Origin: Megascapheus bottae | Lineage: Eukaryota > Chordata > Mammalia > Rodentia > Geomyidae | DNA length: 64,000 nt | Direction: 5' to 3' | Assembly (NCBI GenBank): GCA_024803745.1 | Contig: JANJXV010000160.1 | Span: 506,001 to 570,000, forward strand | In this document: positions 54,355 through 64,000 of the stretch, in pieces | How positions within the stretch are numbered: the stretch's first letter is position 1 | How the letters are laid out: every line of letters starts with the position of its first letter | The notes under the pieces: model-generated | The model's input: the letters and a program-made list of their open reading frames with translations, nothing else | Told to the model about the DNA's origin: nothing | Database searches by the model: none | Position numbers and translations under genes: made by a program

Positions 54355-56672
54355 ATATAAAATGTCTAAAGCCATTCCCTCTAAAATCAGGAAGGAGACA
54401 AGGATGCCCACTCTCTCCACTACTCTTTAACATAGTACTAGAATTCCTAGCCAGTGCAATAAGGCAAGAAGCAAGCATAAAGGGGATCCAAGTAGGGAAA
54501 GAGGAAATAAAAACTATCCATCTTTGCAGATGACATGATTCTGTATTTAAAGAATCCTATAGACTCTACTCCCAAGCTCCTTGAGCTGATTCAAAACTTT
54601 GGAAGATTAGCAGACTATAAAATCAACCCTCAAAAATCAACTGCCTTCCCTTACACCAACAGTGAGGGGAATGAGGCAATAATCAGGAAAGTAACTCCTT
54701 TCACAATAGCCTCAAAGAAAATAAAGTACCTAGGAATTAGCTTAACTAAGAATGTAAAGGACCTTTTTGATGAAAACTTTAAAACTCTAAAAAAGGAAAT
54801 TGAAGCAGAACTAAGGAAATGGAAAAACCTCCCATGCTCCTGGATTGGAAGAATCAACATTGTGAAAATGACAACTTTGCCAAGGGCTATCTACAAATTC
54901 AATGCAATACCCATCAATATCCCAATGGCATTCTTTAAAGAAATAGAAGAGGCAATCCAAAATTTCATATGGAATAATAAAAGACCCATATAGCAAAAAC
55001 ACTTCTTAGCAGAAAGAACAGTGCTGGAGGAATTTCAATTCCAAACTTTAGACTCTATTACAGAGCTATAATTCTCAAAACAGCTTGGTACTGGCACAAG
55101 AACAGACCTGAAGACCAATGGAATAGAACAGAAGACCCAGATATTAAACCACAGACCTATGGCCACCTAATCTTTGACAAGGGAGCCAAAAAAATAGAAT
55201 GGAAGAAAGACAGCCTCTTCAACAAGTTGTGCTGGCAGAACTGGTTAAGCACCTGCAGAAAACTAAACTTGGATCCTTCTTTGTGACCTTGCACTAGAAT
55301 TAACTCCAAATGGATCAAAGACCTGGAGGTAAAAGCTGACACACTGAAAACTTTACAGGAAGGAATGGGAGATACACTAGGCCTCCTTGGCACAGGTCGA
55401 AACTTTCTTAATAAGGACCTAGAATCACAACAAATCAGAGAAAGGCTGGATAAGTGGGACTGCATTAAGCTGCGGAGCTTTTGTATGGCAAAGGACATAG
55501 CTAGTAAATTAATTAGAAAGCCTACAGAGTGGGAGAAGATCTTCACCAACCAAACAACGGACAAAGGCCTCATATCTAAAATATATCAACAACTCAAAAA
55601 ATTGAATCAGTCCAAAACTAATCTCCAAAGTAACAACCACCCCATTAAAAAATGGGCCAAAGACTTAAAGACAGTCTTCTCTGAAGAAGAAACAAAATGG
55701 CCTATAAACACATGAAGAAATGCTCAACATTTCTGTTCATAAAAGAAATGCAAATCAAAACAACTCTAAATTTCCACCTCACTCAAGTTAGAATGGCCAG
55801 GATCAGGAAAACGAATAATAACAGATGCTGGAGGGGATGTGGCCAGGAGGGATCACTACTACACTGTTGATGGGAGTGTAAACTCGTTCAACCACTATGG
55901 AAAGCAGTGTGGCAGTGTCTTAAAAGGCTAAACATAGAACTCCCCTATGAGCCAGCAATTCCACTACTTGGCATTTACCCAACCATCCAGAAACAAGGAC
56001 ATACTAAACCCACTAGCACAACAATATTCATTGCAGCACTATTCACCATAGCAAAGATATGGAACCAACCTAGATGTCCCTCAGTTGATGAGTGGATCAA
56101 CAAGTTGTGGTATTTGTACACAATGGAATTCTATGCTGCTGTCAGAAAGAACGACATCGCCCCATTTGTTAGGAAATGGAAAGACTTAGAAAAAATCATA
56201 TTAAGTGAAGTAAGCCAGACTCAAGGGAACTTAGGCCCAATGGTTTCCCTCATTCGTCATAATCAGTAGAAACCTTGGGCTCTACTAGGAGAGATCTGCA
56301 ATAGAGCAAAATCATGATACATAAGGCCATATAGTATGAAGCTAATTGAAAGGACCTCCAGGATATTGAAACAAAAGCCATATAATGAATGATTGTTGTC
56401 CTTAATGTATTATGTTGTCTCTCATCTTTGCTGTCCCTTGGTTATCTCATATTGTTACAGTATGTCACTTTGTTATCTGTTATATTGAATTTAGTTGTAC
56501 TTGGTTATTTGAAATTTGATAAGGAAGGGGGGAAAACCAAGAGAGGTGGGGGGGCGGGGGGTAGGGTAATGGGTACCAAGACATGTGAAAGGGTATCAAT
56601 GTATGTGAATTAATGCACCTTCTATCTGCCAAATATCATGTAACCCTTTTACTAATTACAATAAAAAATTTT
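54355..56672 (+). pseudogene. 5'-truncated L1: ORF2 reverse-transcriptase half and 3' UTR, inactive
   Basis: The largest L1 in the window. ORF2 is entered inside the reverse transcriptase ([20 protein letters not shown], from about 54409). The FADD catalytic motif lies at 54523-54534 and the ORF2 thumb and C-terminal region follow to about 56269, ending with the cysteine-rich end (CWWECKLVQPLW) and LLGIYP. Lesions: a two-base deletion just before FADD shifts the frame, stops occur near 54991 and 55286, and another stop at 55713 interrupts the last third. The 5' UTR, ORF1 and endonuclease are absent. The 3' UTR has the G-rich tract at 56548-56566 and ends TGTAACCCTTTTACTAATTACAATAAAAAA. TSD not found. 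Confidence 0.93.
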
Positions 56673-58228
56673 TTTAAAAAGTTTAATAATTTTTCACTCA
56701 AAAAATAAAATTTAACAGTAAAATTTTGCCTGTCATCTGTGGCACACTTTTATATGGTAAAAGACTTAAAAGTAAAACAAAGTACATAAAAATATCAGCA
56801 CGTGCCTAACACATAAATAATATACTTCTTATTGTTTACAATAAACATATTATTCAACTGGCTACTATATGTTTGACACTGATTGCATTCACTGATTGCA
56901 TTTGTCATCTAACATGGAGAAAATTAAAGTGTGCTGGGACATATGAACCTTTAAATGAACGTAATTAACAAAGCGCATTCATGAACACTCATCGCAAACA
57001 ACCATATATAATTATGTCCTTAAGAATTAAAAGCCTTAATCTCATCATTATTTCTTGAGAGTAATATGTAAGAATTTGATTAATACACTCTAAATACTGA
57101 TTAAGCCATCTACTTCTCTCTGGATTCAATTCTCGATAACTCACTGTAAGTGAACAGCAATAACGCTAATGATCATTGCTGAAAATATATGTGACTGTTC
57201 TTAATATCTTGGCTATCATCATTAGCATATTATACAATTCCTCCCACCGGCTTTAGGGATTTGATTTTGTTTTGGCAAAATGGAGAAGTATTTAGCATAA
57301 TCTGATTACAACTCATACTTGAAATAATGACGATCTCCTTATTTTCCAAAGTTCCATGCTATACTATATACATAGCACAGTTATAAAAAAATTAAAACAT
57401 AAAAATATCTAAGTACACTGTTTACTAAGGTGGAAATTAATGAATATTCCTATTTTGAAAAATGAACAATAATCTCTCTATATAGCCTAGTTCCTGAAAA
57501 CATGAAAAAGTGCAATTGAGAAAATCTATGTACCAAACTTAAATCAGTTACTTTAACCTAGATGGCAAAGGAGTACTTCATTTTTTTCTGTATTATTACA
57601 AGATACATTTTACTTGCTTAACTTTGATTAAATATAAAAAGAATACCGCTCAGTGCCCCAATTTCAAGATAAGAAGCCTTTAGTGTCTACTTATCATATT
57701 TGGGGAAGTTAGGCATTCTAAGTCTTACAACACTTAAAGACAAACAACAGTATCTTCATTTTTCAGACTGAGAAAAACAAAAGCAGATCCAGAACCGGTC
57801 TCAACTACCATTCCCTAAGCCATATAGCAGACACTAAGTAGACCCTGTCTGACTCTAAAGCATGATTACACAATATTCCTTCAATAAGCCTATCTTGATA
57901 TGTTCACAGAATAATCTCACAACTGCAAATATCAAAGGACTAAGTACTATATGGCCTTGTACTTTGATGAGACACTATATCTTTTTTATGTTTCTTTTTA
58001 ATTCTAAAGGTGATATCCAAAGGGATTATTAATTATATAATTCACTTCAAACATAGTGTCAAACATAGTGTCTAGTGAGTATCATTGCTGAATTAGGTCT
58101 CCCTTTGTTCTACCAGTTTTGTGATTTTCCGTCTTCTCCCCTAATCACTTACAAGACAAAGGGTAGAGAAATCAAAAACAGAGACAAAAGGGAAAAATCA
58201 GAAGAAAAAAAGAACTACAAACAGTATA
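56673..58228. other. AT-rich unique sequence; possible MIR at 57690-57870
   Basis: 57000-57240 is repeat-free and rich in TAAT and ATTA cores, a candidate conserved non-coding element. CAGTATCTTCATTTTTCAGACTGAG at about 57749 resembles the MIR motif 'attatccccattttacagatgagg'. No coding exon seen. Confidence 0.3.
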
Positions 58229-58229
58229 A

Positions 58230-58560
58230 TAAAAAGAAAACCTCTTGTTTTCATTTCTTGGAGTTCAATTCCATAAGCAGAAACATTCTCTATGATCATA
58301 TGCACAAAATTACTGAGCCCTTGTGATCCTCTCCTAAGAATATCCTCCTTTGGTCTCCCTGTATGAATGCTTTAGAGTCCTGACCAAAGTATAATATTTT
58401 GTCTTTTACTATTCATAAAGTTTACATGTAGATTTATAGGCACATTCTAATTATTACAAGTGAGGAAAATCATGCACCCTATGTTTCTTTTGGTCTGGCT
58501 TACTTCATTTAATATAATTTTTTCCAAGTCTTTCTATTTCCATATGAATAGGGCAATGAG
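58230..58560 (-). repeat. L1 3' UTR and ORF2 end, antisense, older subfamily
   Basis: GTGATCCTCTCCTAAGAATATCCTCCTTTGG, CAAGTGAGGAAAATCATGC and TTTTGGTCTGGCTTACTTCATTTAATATAATTTTTTCCAAGTC correspond closely to the antisense L1 at 61.4-61.7 kb. This is a different 3' UTR subfamily from the copy at 14.2 kb. Confidence 0.7.
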
Positions 58561-59190
58561 ACACTGCCTCTTGAAAAAGTAGTGAGACCTAATATACTGA
58601 CATGCATATAATACTGGGTGACTAGGTCAAAGTGGACAGTCACAACATTCCCTTCACCATTAATCTGTGGGCACTCAGCAGCATTGCTTGGACGAATGAC
58701 ATCAGTCCCTAGTGAAATATAAATGTATCATTGCCTCCTAGTATTAAAATGTGTTTGCCGGGACTGTGTGAAGGTACTTTCATCTATTTCATGCAAAGAA
58801 TAAGCCATGAAACATTTTTCTTCATTTAGTGCACATATACCATTGTAAGCTCTAAGCTTTATTATTCCCTTTTTCACTAAGATAAAACCTATAAACTGTC
58901 TGGTTAGGAAAAGTGTTTTGCAGGTCGTCATACAACAAAAGAGATCACTGGCAAATTTGGCAGTTAATTGCCTCTGATTTCCAGAAGAAGCCACATGCTG
59001 ACAATGATACAAATTGCCTTAGAAAACTACTTCTAAATAGAAGATATCAGACCAGAACATAAACCCAAATGAAGTGGATAACTTTACATACTTCCCTAAT
59101 CATCTTCATTCACAAAGAAGAAACTGACTGTTTTTTGTATAGTGAGAATTGGTGTCAAAATAATCACATTTGTTAGATCATTTTTTGTGG
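58561..59190. other. AT-rich unique sequence, no gene seen
   Basis: 58770-59040 is a repeat-free, high-complexity segment containing a 94-residue minus-strand frame (58728-59012) with no recognised similarity. A conserved non-coding element is possible but unproven. Confidence 0.3.
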
Positions 59191-59206
59191 TATATAATAG
59201 GCTTTT

Positions 59207-59401
59207 TTTTGGCTAGTCCTGGCGCTTGCACTTGGGGCCTGAGCACTGTCCTTGGGCTTTCCTCAAAGCTAACACTCTACCACATCAACCACAGTACCAT
59301 TTCTGGATTTTTCTGTGTATGTGGTATTGAGGAATCAACTCCAGGGCTTCTTCAAGAATGCTAGGCAAGCACTCTACCACTAGGCCACATTCCCAACCCC
59401 C
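59207..59401 (-). repeat. IDL-Geo-like SINE, antisense, 14-bp TSD
   Basis: GGCTAGTCCTGGCGCTTGCAC, CTACCACATCAACCACAGTACC, GTGTATGTGGTATTGAGG and CAAGCACTCTACCACTAGGCC in reverse order. TATAATAGGCTTTT (59193-59206) and TATTATAGGCTTTT (59402-59415) form a TSD with one mismatch. Confidence 0.9.
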
Positions 59402-59415
59402 TATTATAGGCTTTT

Positions 59416-59717
59416 ATGCCAGAATCTATATTATGGTTCCATACTCATAAAATAATTAATTTAAAATGCTTTGGACTCCAAAGAGAACTTTTCAGAGATT
59501 ACGTCTAGTTGAATGAGCCACTCAATCAGAAATAAAACACAAAATTAGTTGGCCCATAGTTTTTCCAAAAATATGATACTATAGTTCTAATTTAATTTTT
59601 TATTAGTCAAACTTATGAACATACATTCAAAAAGTTTTACTACTAATGAGCCACTAATTCATACAAAAAACAAATGCTTCTATTGTATTTGACCTAGTCT
59701 ATAATTCATAAATTGTG
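59416..59717. other. AT-rich unique sequence, no gene seen
   Basis: Nothing recognised. Confidence 0.3.
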
Positions 59718-59736
59718 AATAAAAATTATAAAATAT

Positions 59737-59897
59737 CTGAAATAGGACAGGAAAGGGGGAATACAAGATGAGGGGATCAGGGGAGGGAAACTGGGACAAA
59801 AACATGAGAAGGGGTATCAATGTATGTGAAATAATGCACCTTCTATCTGGCAAATATAATGTAACCCTTCTATTAATTATAATAAAAAGGAATATAA
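59737..59897 (+). repeat. 161-bp L1 3' end with perfect 19-bp TSD
   Basis: Only the last part of the L1 3' UTR is present: GAAATAGGACAGGAAAGGGGG, a G-rich segment, ACAAAAACATGAGAAGGGG, TATCAATGTATGTGAAATAATGC, CTTCTATCTGGCAAATATAATG and TAATTATAATAAAAAGG. AATAAAAATTATAAAATAT occurs identically at 59718-59736 and 59898-59916. Confidence 0.92.
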
Positions 59898-59916
59898 AAT
59901 AAAAATTATAAAATAT

Positions 59917-60510
59917 ACAATTTAAGTATATAGTTATGAATGAAAAATTATGATAATCTCCATTTATTAATTCATCTACTTATCCAAAGAAATAAATGTT
60001 AAAAATCAATTATTAATAAAATAATTCATTAGGTACTGAATATTAGGTACTAAATATTTAAGTTTATTAATCAATAATTGTTTTTAATTGCAACTATTAA
60101 AGATACCAACTAAAACTGCAAGTTTTAAAATAATTAAAAAACTTAGGAACCCATGTACATAAAAGATTTTGATGTCTTTTCAATATTTATTACACTAAAG
60201 TCTGACCATTTAATTGGTTAAATGTTATCAATGTTTCTGCATTTCAAAATCCTAAACATTTTGACAAATGTGCAAGATCATTAGTTGTACTGAAATTTCT
60301 TGGAGACACTATGAAATGTGTTCTCAATGGGATATTAATTAATTCAGAAATAAGTTTCTGTTGATTACCCTCGAGCTAGACATAAAATGTTAATAGAAGA
60401 TCACTGCTTAAGAGATGATGAGATGTTTTTAAATAAAATGGACTGGAAGACTGGTTTTTGTTTTCATTTTTTTAATGCCTCAATTGCCTGGCAATCACAG
60501 GGTTCTTTAT
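59917..60510. other. AT-rich unique sequence, no gene seen
   Basis: Very AT-rich. TATTAGGTACTAAATATTTAAG next to TTAGGTACTGAATATTAGGTAC near 60030-60060 is a short local repeat. No exon. Confidence 0.3.
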
Positions 60511-60514
60511 TTTT

Positions 60515-60650
60515 TCTTTTCTTTTAATTGTATTTTATTGTCAAAATGATATATACAGGGGTTACAGTAACATTCATCAGGTAGTGGGTACATTATTTCT
60601 TGAACATTGATACCCATTCCCATGTGTTTACTTCATCTATTGCCAACATA
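60515..60650 (-). repeat. L1 3' end, antisense, short
   Basis: TTTAATTGTATTTTATTGTCAAAATGATATATACAGGGG, GGTACATTATTTCTTGAACATTGATACCC and CCCATGTGTTT match the reverse L1 3' terminus. Confidence 0.7.
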
Positions 60651-60985
60651 GTTAAAAAGTAAAAGCAAGATTCTTAATTTACTCCATTGTATAAATTTCA
60701 GGAATACTGTGAAGAAGAACTACAGAATTACTCATACCATGGTGGTCAACTTTACTACAGACATCAGAAAAATGTTCTCATAGGAAATGTCACTTAAGCA
60801 AACCAGTAGTTGTCATATAGCAAAAGTGGTATAGGTAAAACTAGGAAGATAGGTTGAGAAGATAAAGCATGCCAGGTCTATGGGAAGCTCTGAGGCTGGA
60901 GAAGGCATAAAAACAGATGAGGCGGAAGGTAGGTGACTGTAAATGGAATGAACAGGTATGGGAAAGCCCTTGCTATATGAACTCT
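60651..60985. other. AT-rich unique sequence, no gene seen
   Basis: Nothing recognised. Confidence 0.3.
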
Positions 60986-60989
60986 TAAA

Positions 60990-62095
60990 TATGTGTGTAT
61001 GTATTTGTAGGGTAATGTGCAGAGGGTTGCTGTTACATAAGTCAGGTATTGAATACATTTTTAACAGTGTCACCCCTTCCCTTGCTCTCTCCCAGTTTTT
61101 CCCTCATCCTCACCTGGTGAGTATCACTGCTGCAATTCTTTAACCTTTAGTCCCATCCTCTCAAAAACAGATTAACAAAACAAAAACAAACAGCAACAAA
61201 TTATTTTTTTGCCAGTCCTGGGCTTGAGCTCAGAGCCTGAGCCCTGTCCTTGGACTTTCTCAAGACTAAAGTTCTACCACTTGAGCCTCAACACCACTTC
61301 TGGCTTTTTTCTATGTATGTGGTACTGAGGAATCGAACCCGGATCTTCATGCATGCTAGGCAAGCACTCTACCACTAGGCCAAACTCCTGGCCCAACAAA
61401 TTTTTTAAAATACCCTCTTCTTTCTGCTTCCTGGAGTTCAATAGATATTATTTTATATGTACATAGCTATTGAATCTTTGTGATCCTCTGCCAAGAATAT
61501 CCTCCTTTGGTCTCACTGTGTCAATGTCTGGACACCTGTATAATTTATCATATCCCAGTGTATTTTTTATCTTGTAATATTGAGTGTGTTTACTTGCAGA
61601 TTGATAGGCATATGTTAGTTACCACAAATAAGAGAAATCAAGCAGTCTGTTTCTTTGGGTTTGGCTTACTTCACTTAATATACAGAAATACAAATACAAA
61701 GAACGTTGAGATTCTACCTTACTGGAGTTAAAATGGCCATTATCAAAAAAGTAATAATAACAAATACTGGTAGGGTGTGGCCAAAAGGAACTCTACTACA
61801 CTACTGGTAAGAATGTGAACTTGTTCAACCACTCTGGAAAGCAGTACAGAGGTTCCTCCAAGTTGAAACATTAGAGCTTCCCTATGATCCAGCAATTCTA
61901 CTTCTGGGCGTTTATCCAATATAACACAAACGAGGCACAAGCATATGCACCACAGCATTGATTATCATAGGCAAGATATAGAATCAGATGCCCCTCACTG
62001 GATAAATGGGTCACAAAAATCTGGTATGTATACAAAATGCAATTCTACTCTTCCATCAGAGAGAATGATTTTGTACCATAGAAACTCATAAATCA
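60990..62095 (-). repeat. 5'-inverted (twin-primed) L1, antisense, with nested SINE
   Basis: 60990-61680 is the reverse L1 3' UTR up to CTTACTTCACTTAATAT. At 61681 orientation flips, and 61681-62095 is sense ORF2 C-terminal sequence (GAGTTAAAATGGCCATTATC, ACAAATACTGGTAGGG, TATGATCCAGCAATTCTACTTC, CAGAGAGAATGATTTTGTACC). The sense part ends about 30 bases short of where the antisense part begins in the element, so the two segments are adjacent pieces of one L1 in opposite orientation. An IDL-Geo-like SINE interrupts it at 61203-61393. Confidence 0.75.
61203..61393 (-). repeat. IDL-Geo-like SINE, antisense, nested in L1, 9-bp TSD
   Basis: GCCAGTCCTGGGCTTGAGCTCAG, TTCTACCACTTGAGCCTC, TATGTATGTGGTACTGAGG, AATCGAACCCGGATCTTC and GGCCAAACTCCTGGCCC. 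CAACAAATT is exact at 61194-61202 and 61394-61402. Confidence 0.9.
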
Positions 62096-62940
62096 AAACT
62101 GAAGCTCTGATCTTTGTCCTGGGTGGCAGAGGAATGTAGTACAAGTCTTCAAAGTGTGCTGGCAATGAGAAGGAAGGGTTTGGGCAGGAGTTGGTAAAAT
62201 GTTATGGCATCAAATATGGCTTTACTTTACCAAGATGCTTAATCCCATGTAATTACAGGGATATTTTCCTACTACACTAATTGCAGAGAGAGTTATTCTT
62301 AAATTTCAAAATCCTTTCATGTATGTAGGGATATGAACTACATTTGCTGTCACAGAATTATTACACACAGATTACTTCTTGCTTTCTAATTTATCAATCA
62401 TTTTATCATGACAACTTTTGTACAGTTTTAAGATCTTCAGAATTTCATATTACTAATTATGATAAAAAGAAATCATGTATCATGTAACCTTAACCTATAG
62501 GTGAGTCTTGACCCCCAGAGGAAACTAGCTAAGTCCCTTCTCACCTAACTACAAGATTCTCTCCCCATTTCCCTGCCACAGAGCCTCCTAGATCAAGGTG
62601 ATTTGCATGAGTCCTGCTCTTTCCTGAGATTTATGTATCAGTTCTGTGCCTGCCCTTCAAATGCCTCAAAAAAGGTAAACCCTTCCACACACAGGAACAG
62701 AGGGCATCCATGCCTGAATCTAGTCACCTCCCACAGCTCCTGTCTTCTCATACAATGTCCTTCTTCTTGTAAACTTGAGTAACTATTATAAACTACTGCC
62801 ATGTCCATCTGTCCAATGCTGTGATCCCTATATTCATCCATCTCTAGAAACTTAAGGCAGAATCTATCCACCACAAAGGACATGAGCAGGCAGTCATAAA
62901 ACTGACAATTGGAGAAAGAAAACAGCCTGGGAAAATATGT
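62096..62940. other. Unique sequence, no gene confirmed
   Basis: An 81-residue minus-strand frame (62638-62883) has a mixed, protein-like composition but no ATG or splice context that I trust. A donor-like CTTCTCACCTAAC near 62540 (minus strand) would delimit a segment with stops in all frames. Confidence 0.25.
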
Positions 62941-62944
62941 TTGA

Positions 62945-63190
62945 AAGTGATGAAGTGCTTTACAAATATAAATGAGACCTCTATATTAAGCAAAGTTTCC
63001 CTATTTTTACTTGGAAAGTACCCTGCACTGCTTTATAGATAATTGAGGCCAACACAATGAACTTGTTTCTTTCTAATGGTTGTTTCTCCCAAGATCATAC
63101 AATTACTAAGCATTAAAGCTGGGATTTAAAATGTTTTGTTTGTCTGAACCCCAGGCCTTTATTGCTTCTATTCTACCATTTTGCTATCAT
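62945..63190 (+). repeat. MIR, sense
   Basis: AGTGCTTTACAAATATAAATG, CCCAAGATCATACAATTACTAAGCATTAAAGCTGGGATTTAAA and TGTCTGAACCCCAGGC follow the MIR order ('cccaagatcacacagctaataagtggcagagctgggattcgaac ... ctgaactccaaagcc'). Confidence 0.7.
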
Positions 63191-63425
63191 GTACCCCTCC
63201 CCCACACTCCTTCCAGAACAAAATGCAATAAATGATTACTATTTCTATTTAAAGGAATATAAACAATCAAGAAATGATTTTCTTAAAAATAATTTGTCAT
63301 TATTCTCCTACTATCCACCCAGAAGCGTAGGAAAATAACCACATACAAAGCTTTTAGGCCTAGTTCCTCCATCACTGTCATCTTCTGACAGGTACAAATA
63401 GAAGATCTAACACATGAAAGGTCTA

Positions 63426-63468
63426 ACACACACACACACACATTAACACAACACATGAAAGGTATAAC

Positions 63469-63499
<31 letters not shown>
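63426..63499 (+). repeat. (AC)n microsatellite, interrupted
   Basis: Two AC runs (about 63426-63441 and 63467-63499) are separated by a duplicated segment containing ACACATGAAAGGT-TAACACAC, so the whole block is a small tandem duplication. Confidence 0.9.
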
Positions 63500-63809
63500 A
63501 TAACACAATACATGGCTACGATTGCTGCCTACTCCACACAGCCTTGTGAAATTGCTAATTCTCATATAAAGAAGAGGAGATTTTTCTCTACTCAATCAAC
63601 ACAGAGTGCATGTGCACCAAAAAGAAAGTGTAGTCATAATATTTTAACTGGGAAACCACAGATTATGCTGTTACTGTTATAATGTTTAAATGTATTCATG
63701 ACACCATTTATTTAGCACCCAACTTGGCCAATGTCTTGGGAAGATGTTTCAAAAAGCAAAGTCTAGTGTGTTAAGAAAGTACTGATAAGTGAACGTGATC
63801 ATTACTCAC

Positions 63810-63894
63810 GTGTGCCAGGGTCTGAAGTGTGGACTGTTAGGCCAAGGGAGGGTCCAGAATGCAGTGCTGGAACAATCCTGTGGCCAGCTTCAAT
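63810..63894 (-). CDS. Candidate internal coding exon (85 bp), product unknown
   Basis: On the minus strand, TCTTTTATTTTCCAG forms a strong acceptor (AG complement at 63895-63896) and GTGAGTAATG a strong donor (GT complement at 63808-63809) around an 85-base segment. Only one of three frames is open: it starts in phase 0, ends with one base of a split codon and encodes about 28 residues (beginning IEAGHRIVPALHSG, later SLGLTVHTS). The segment is not a recognised repeat and is less AT-rich than its flanks, as exons often are. I do not recognise the protein. If real, it belongs to a minus-strand gene with the next exon beyond this window or tens of kilobases away, making most of the window intronic. 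A non-coding exon or a chance pair remains possible. Confidence 0.42.
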
Positions 63895-64000
63895 CTGGAA
63901 AATAAAAGATGACCACGTTATCTTACACTAGCAAATTAAATGCAGACATTGCTCATAGTATCAGGAATCAAAAGCAAGCTTGTGCTTCTTCTACATAATC

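Noticed and set aside
54535..56269. Three consecutive plus-strand frames that could be read as separate genes
   Set aside because: All are pieces of one L1 ORF2 broken by frameshifts and stops.
62638..62883. 81-residue minus-strand frame with protein-like composition
   Set aside because: No splice-site support, and adjoining candidate boundaries enclose stops in every frame.

Overview
The window is nuclear DNA of a rodent, most likely a geomyoid (kangaroo rat, pocket mouse or pocket gopher). The evidence is the repeats. It holds many copies of a dimeric SINE whose left half is a tRNA-Ala/ID-like monomer and whose right half fits the IDL-Geo family described only from Geomyoidea. It also has B1-type dimers ending in a related right half, B1-dID-like dimers, a rodent L1 lineage, MaLR LTRs, and old MIR and L2. 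Genus-level assignment is not possible by eye.

No complete protein-coding gene is visible. Nearly all long open frames are microsatellites, L1 ORF2 pieces or chance. Three short segments have splice-site context good enough to list as candidate exons: 63810-63894 on the minus strand (the best), 25195-25463 on the plus strand, and 29461-29519 on the minus strand (weak). I do not recognise their products. The window therefore looks like intergenic or deep intronic DNA with perhaps one exon near each of two positions.

Layout. 1-25 kb is visibly richer in G+C and in SINE-type dimers. It has simple repeats (TG, TA, CA, GGAT, purine tracts, and a 530-bp GGA/GAA block at 23936-24468), MaLR LTRs at 21 kb and several MIRs. 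At about 25.2 kb the composition changes abruptly to AT-rich DNA, which continues to the end. 25-64 kb is L1-dominated: old L1M-like fragments (26.9, 31, 32.3, 39.3-41.1 kb) and younger 5'-truncated copies with readable target-site duplications (TSDs; 35.9, 52.4, 52.8 and 59.7 kb). A 2.3-kb truncated ORF2-3'UTR copy lies at 54.4-56.7 kb, and a rearranged inverted L1 at 61-62 kb carries a nested SINE.

The main interest is retrotransposition history: nested insertions with 9-19 bp TSDs, a twin-priming inversion, microsatellites apparently born from SINE, L1 and L2 tails, a G-rich tract repeated in every L1 3' end, and two SINE families sharing one 3' module. I found no convincing new biological system. 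All family assignments were made by recognition, without a database search, and boundaries of old elements are approximate to tens of bases.
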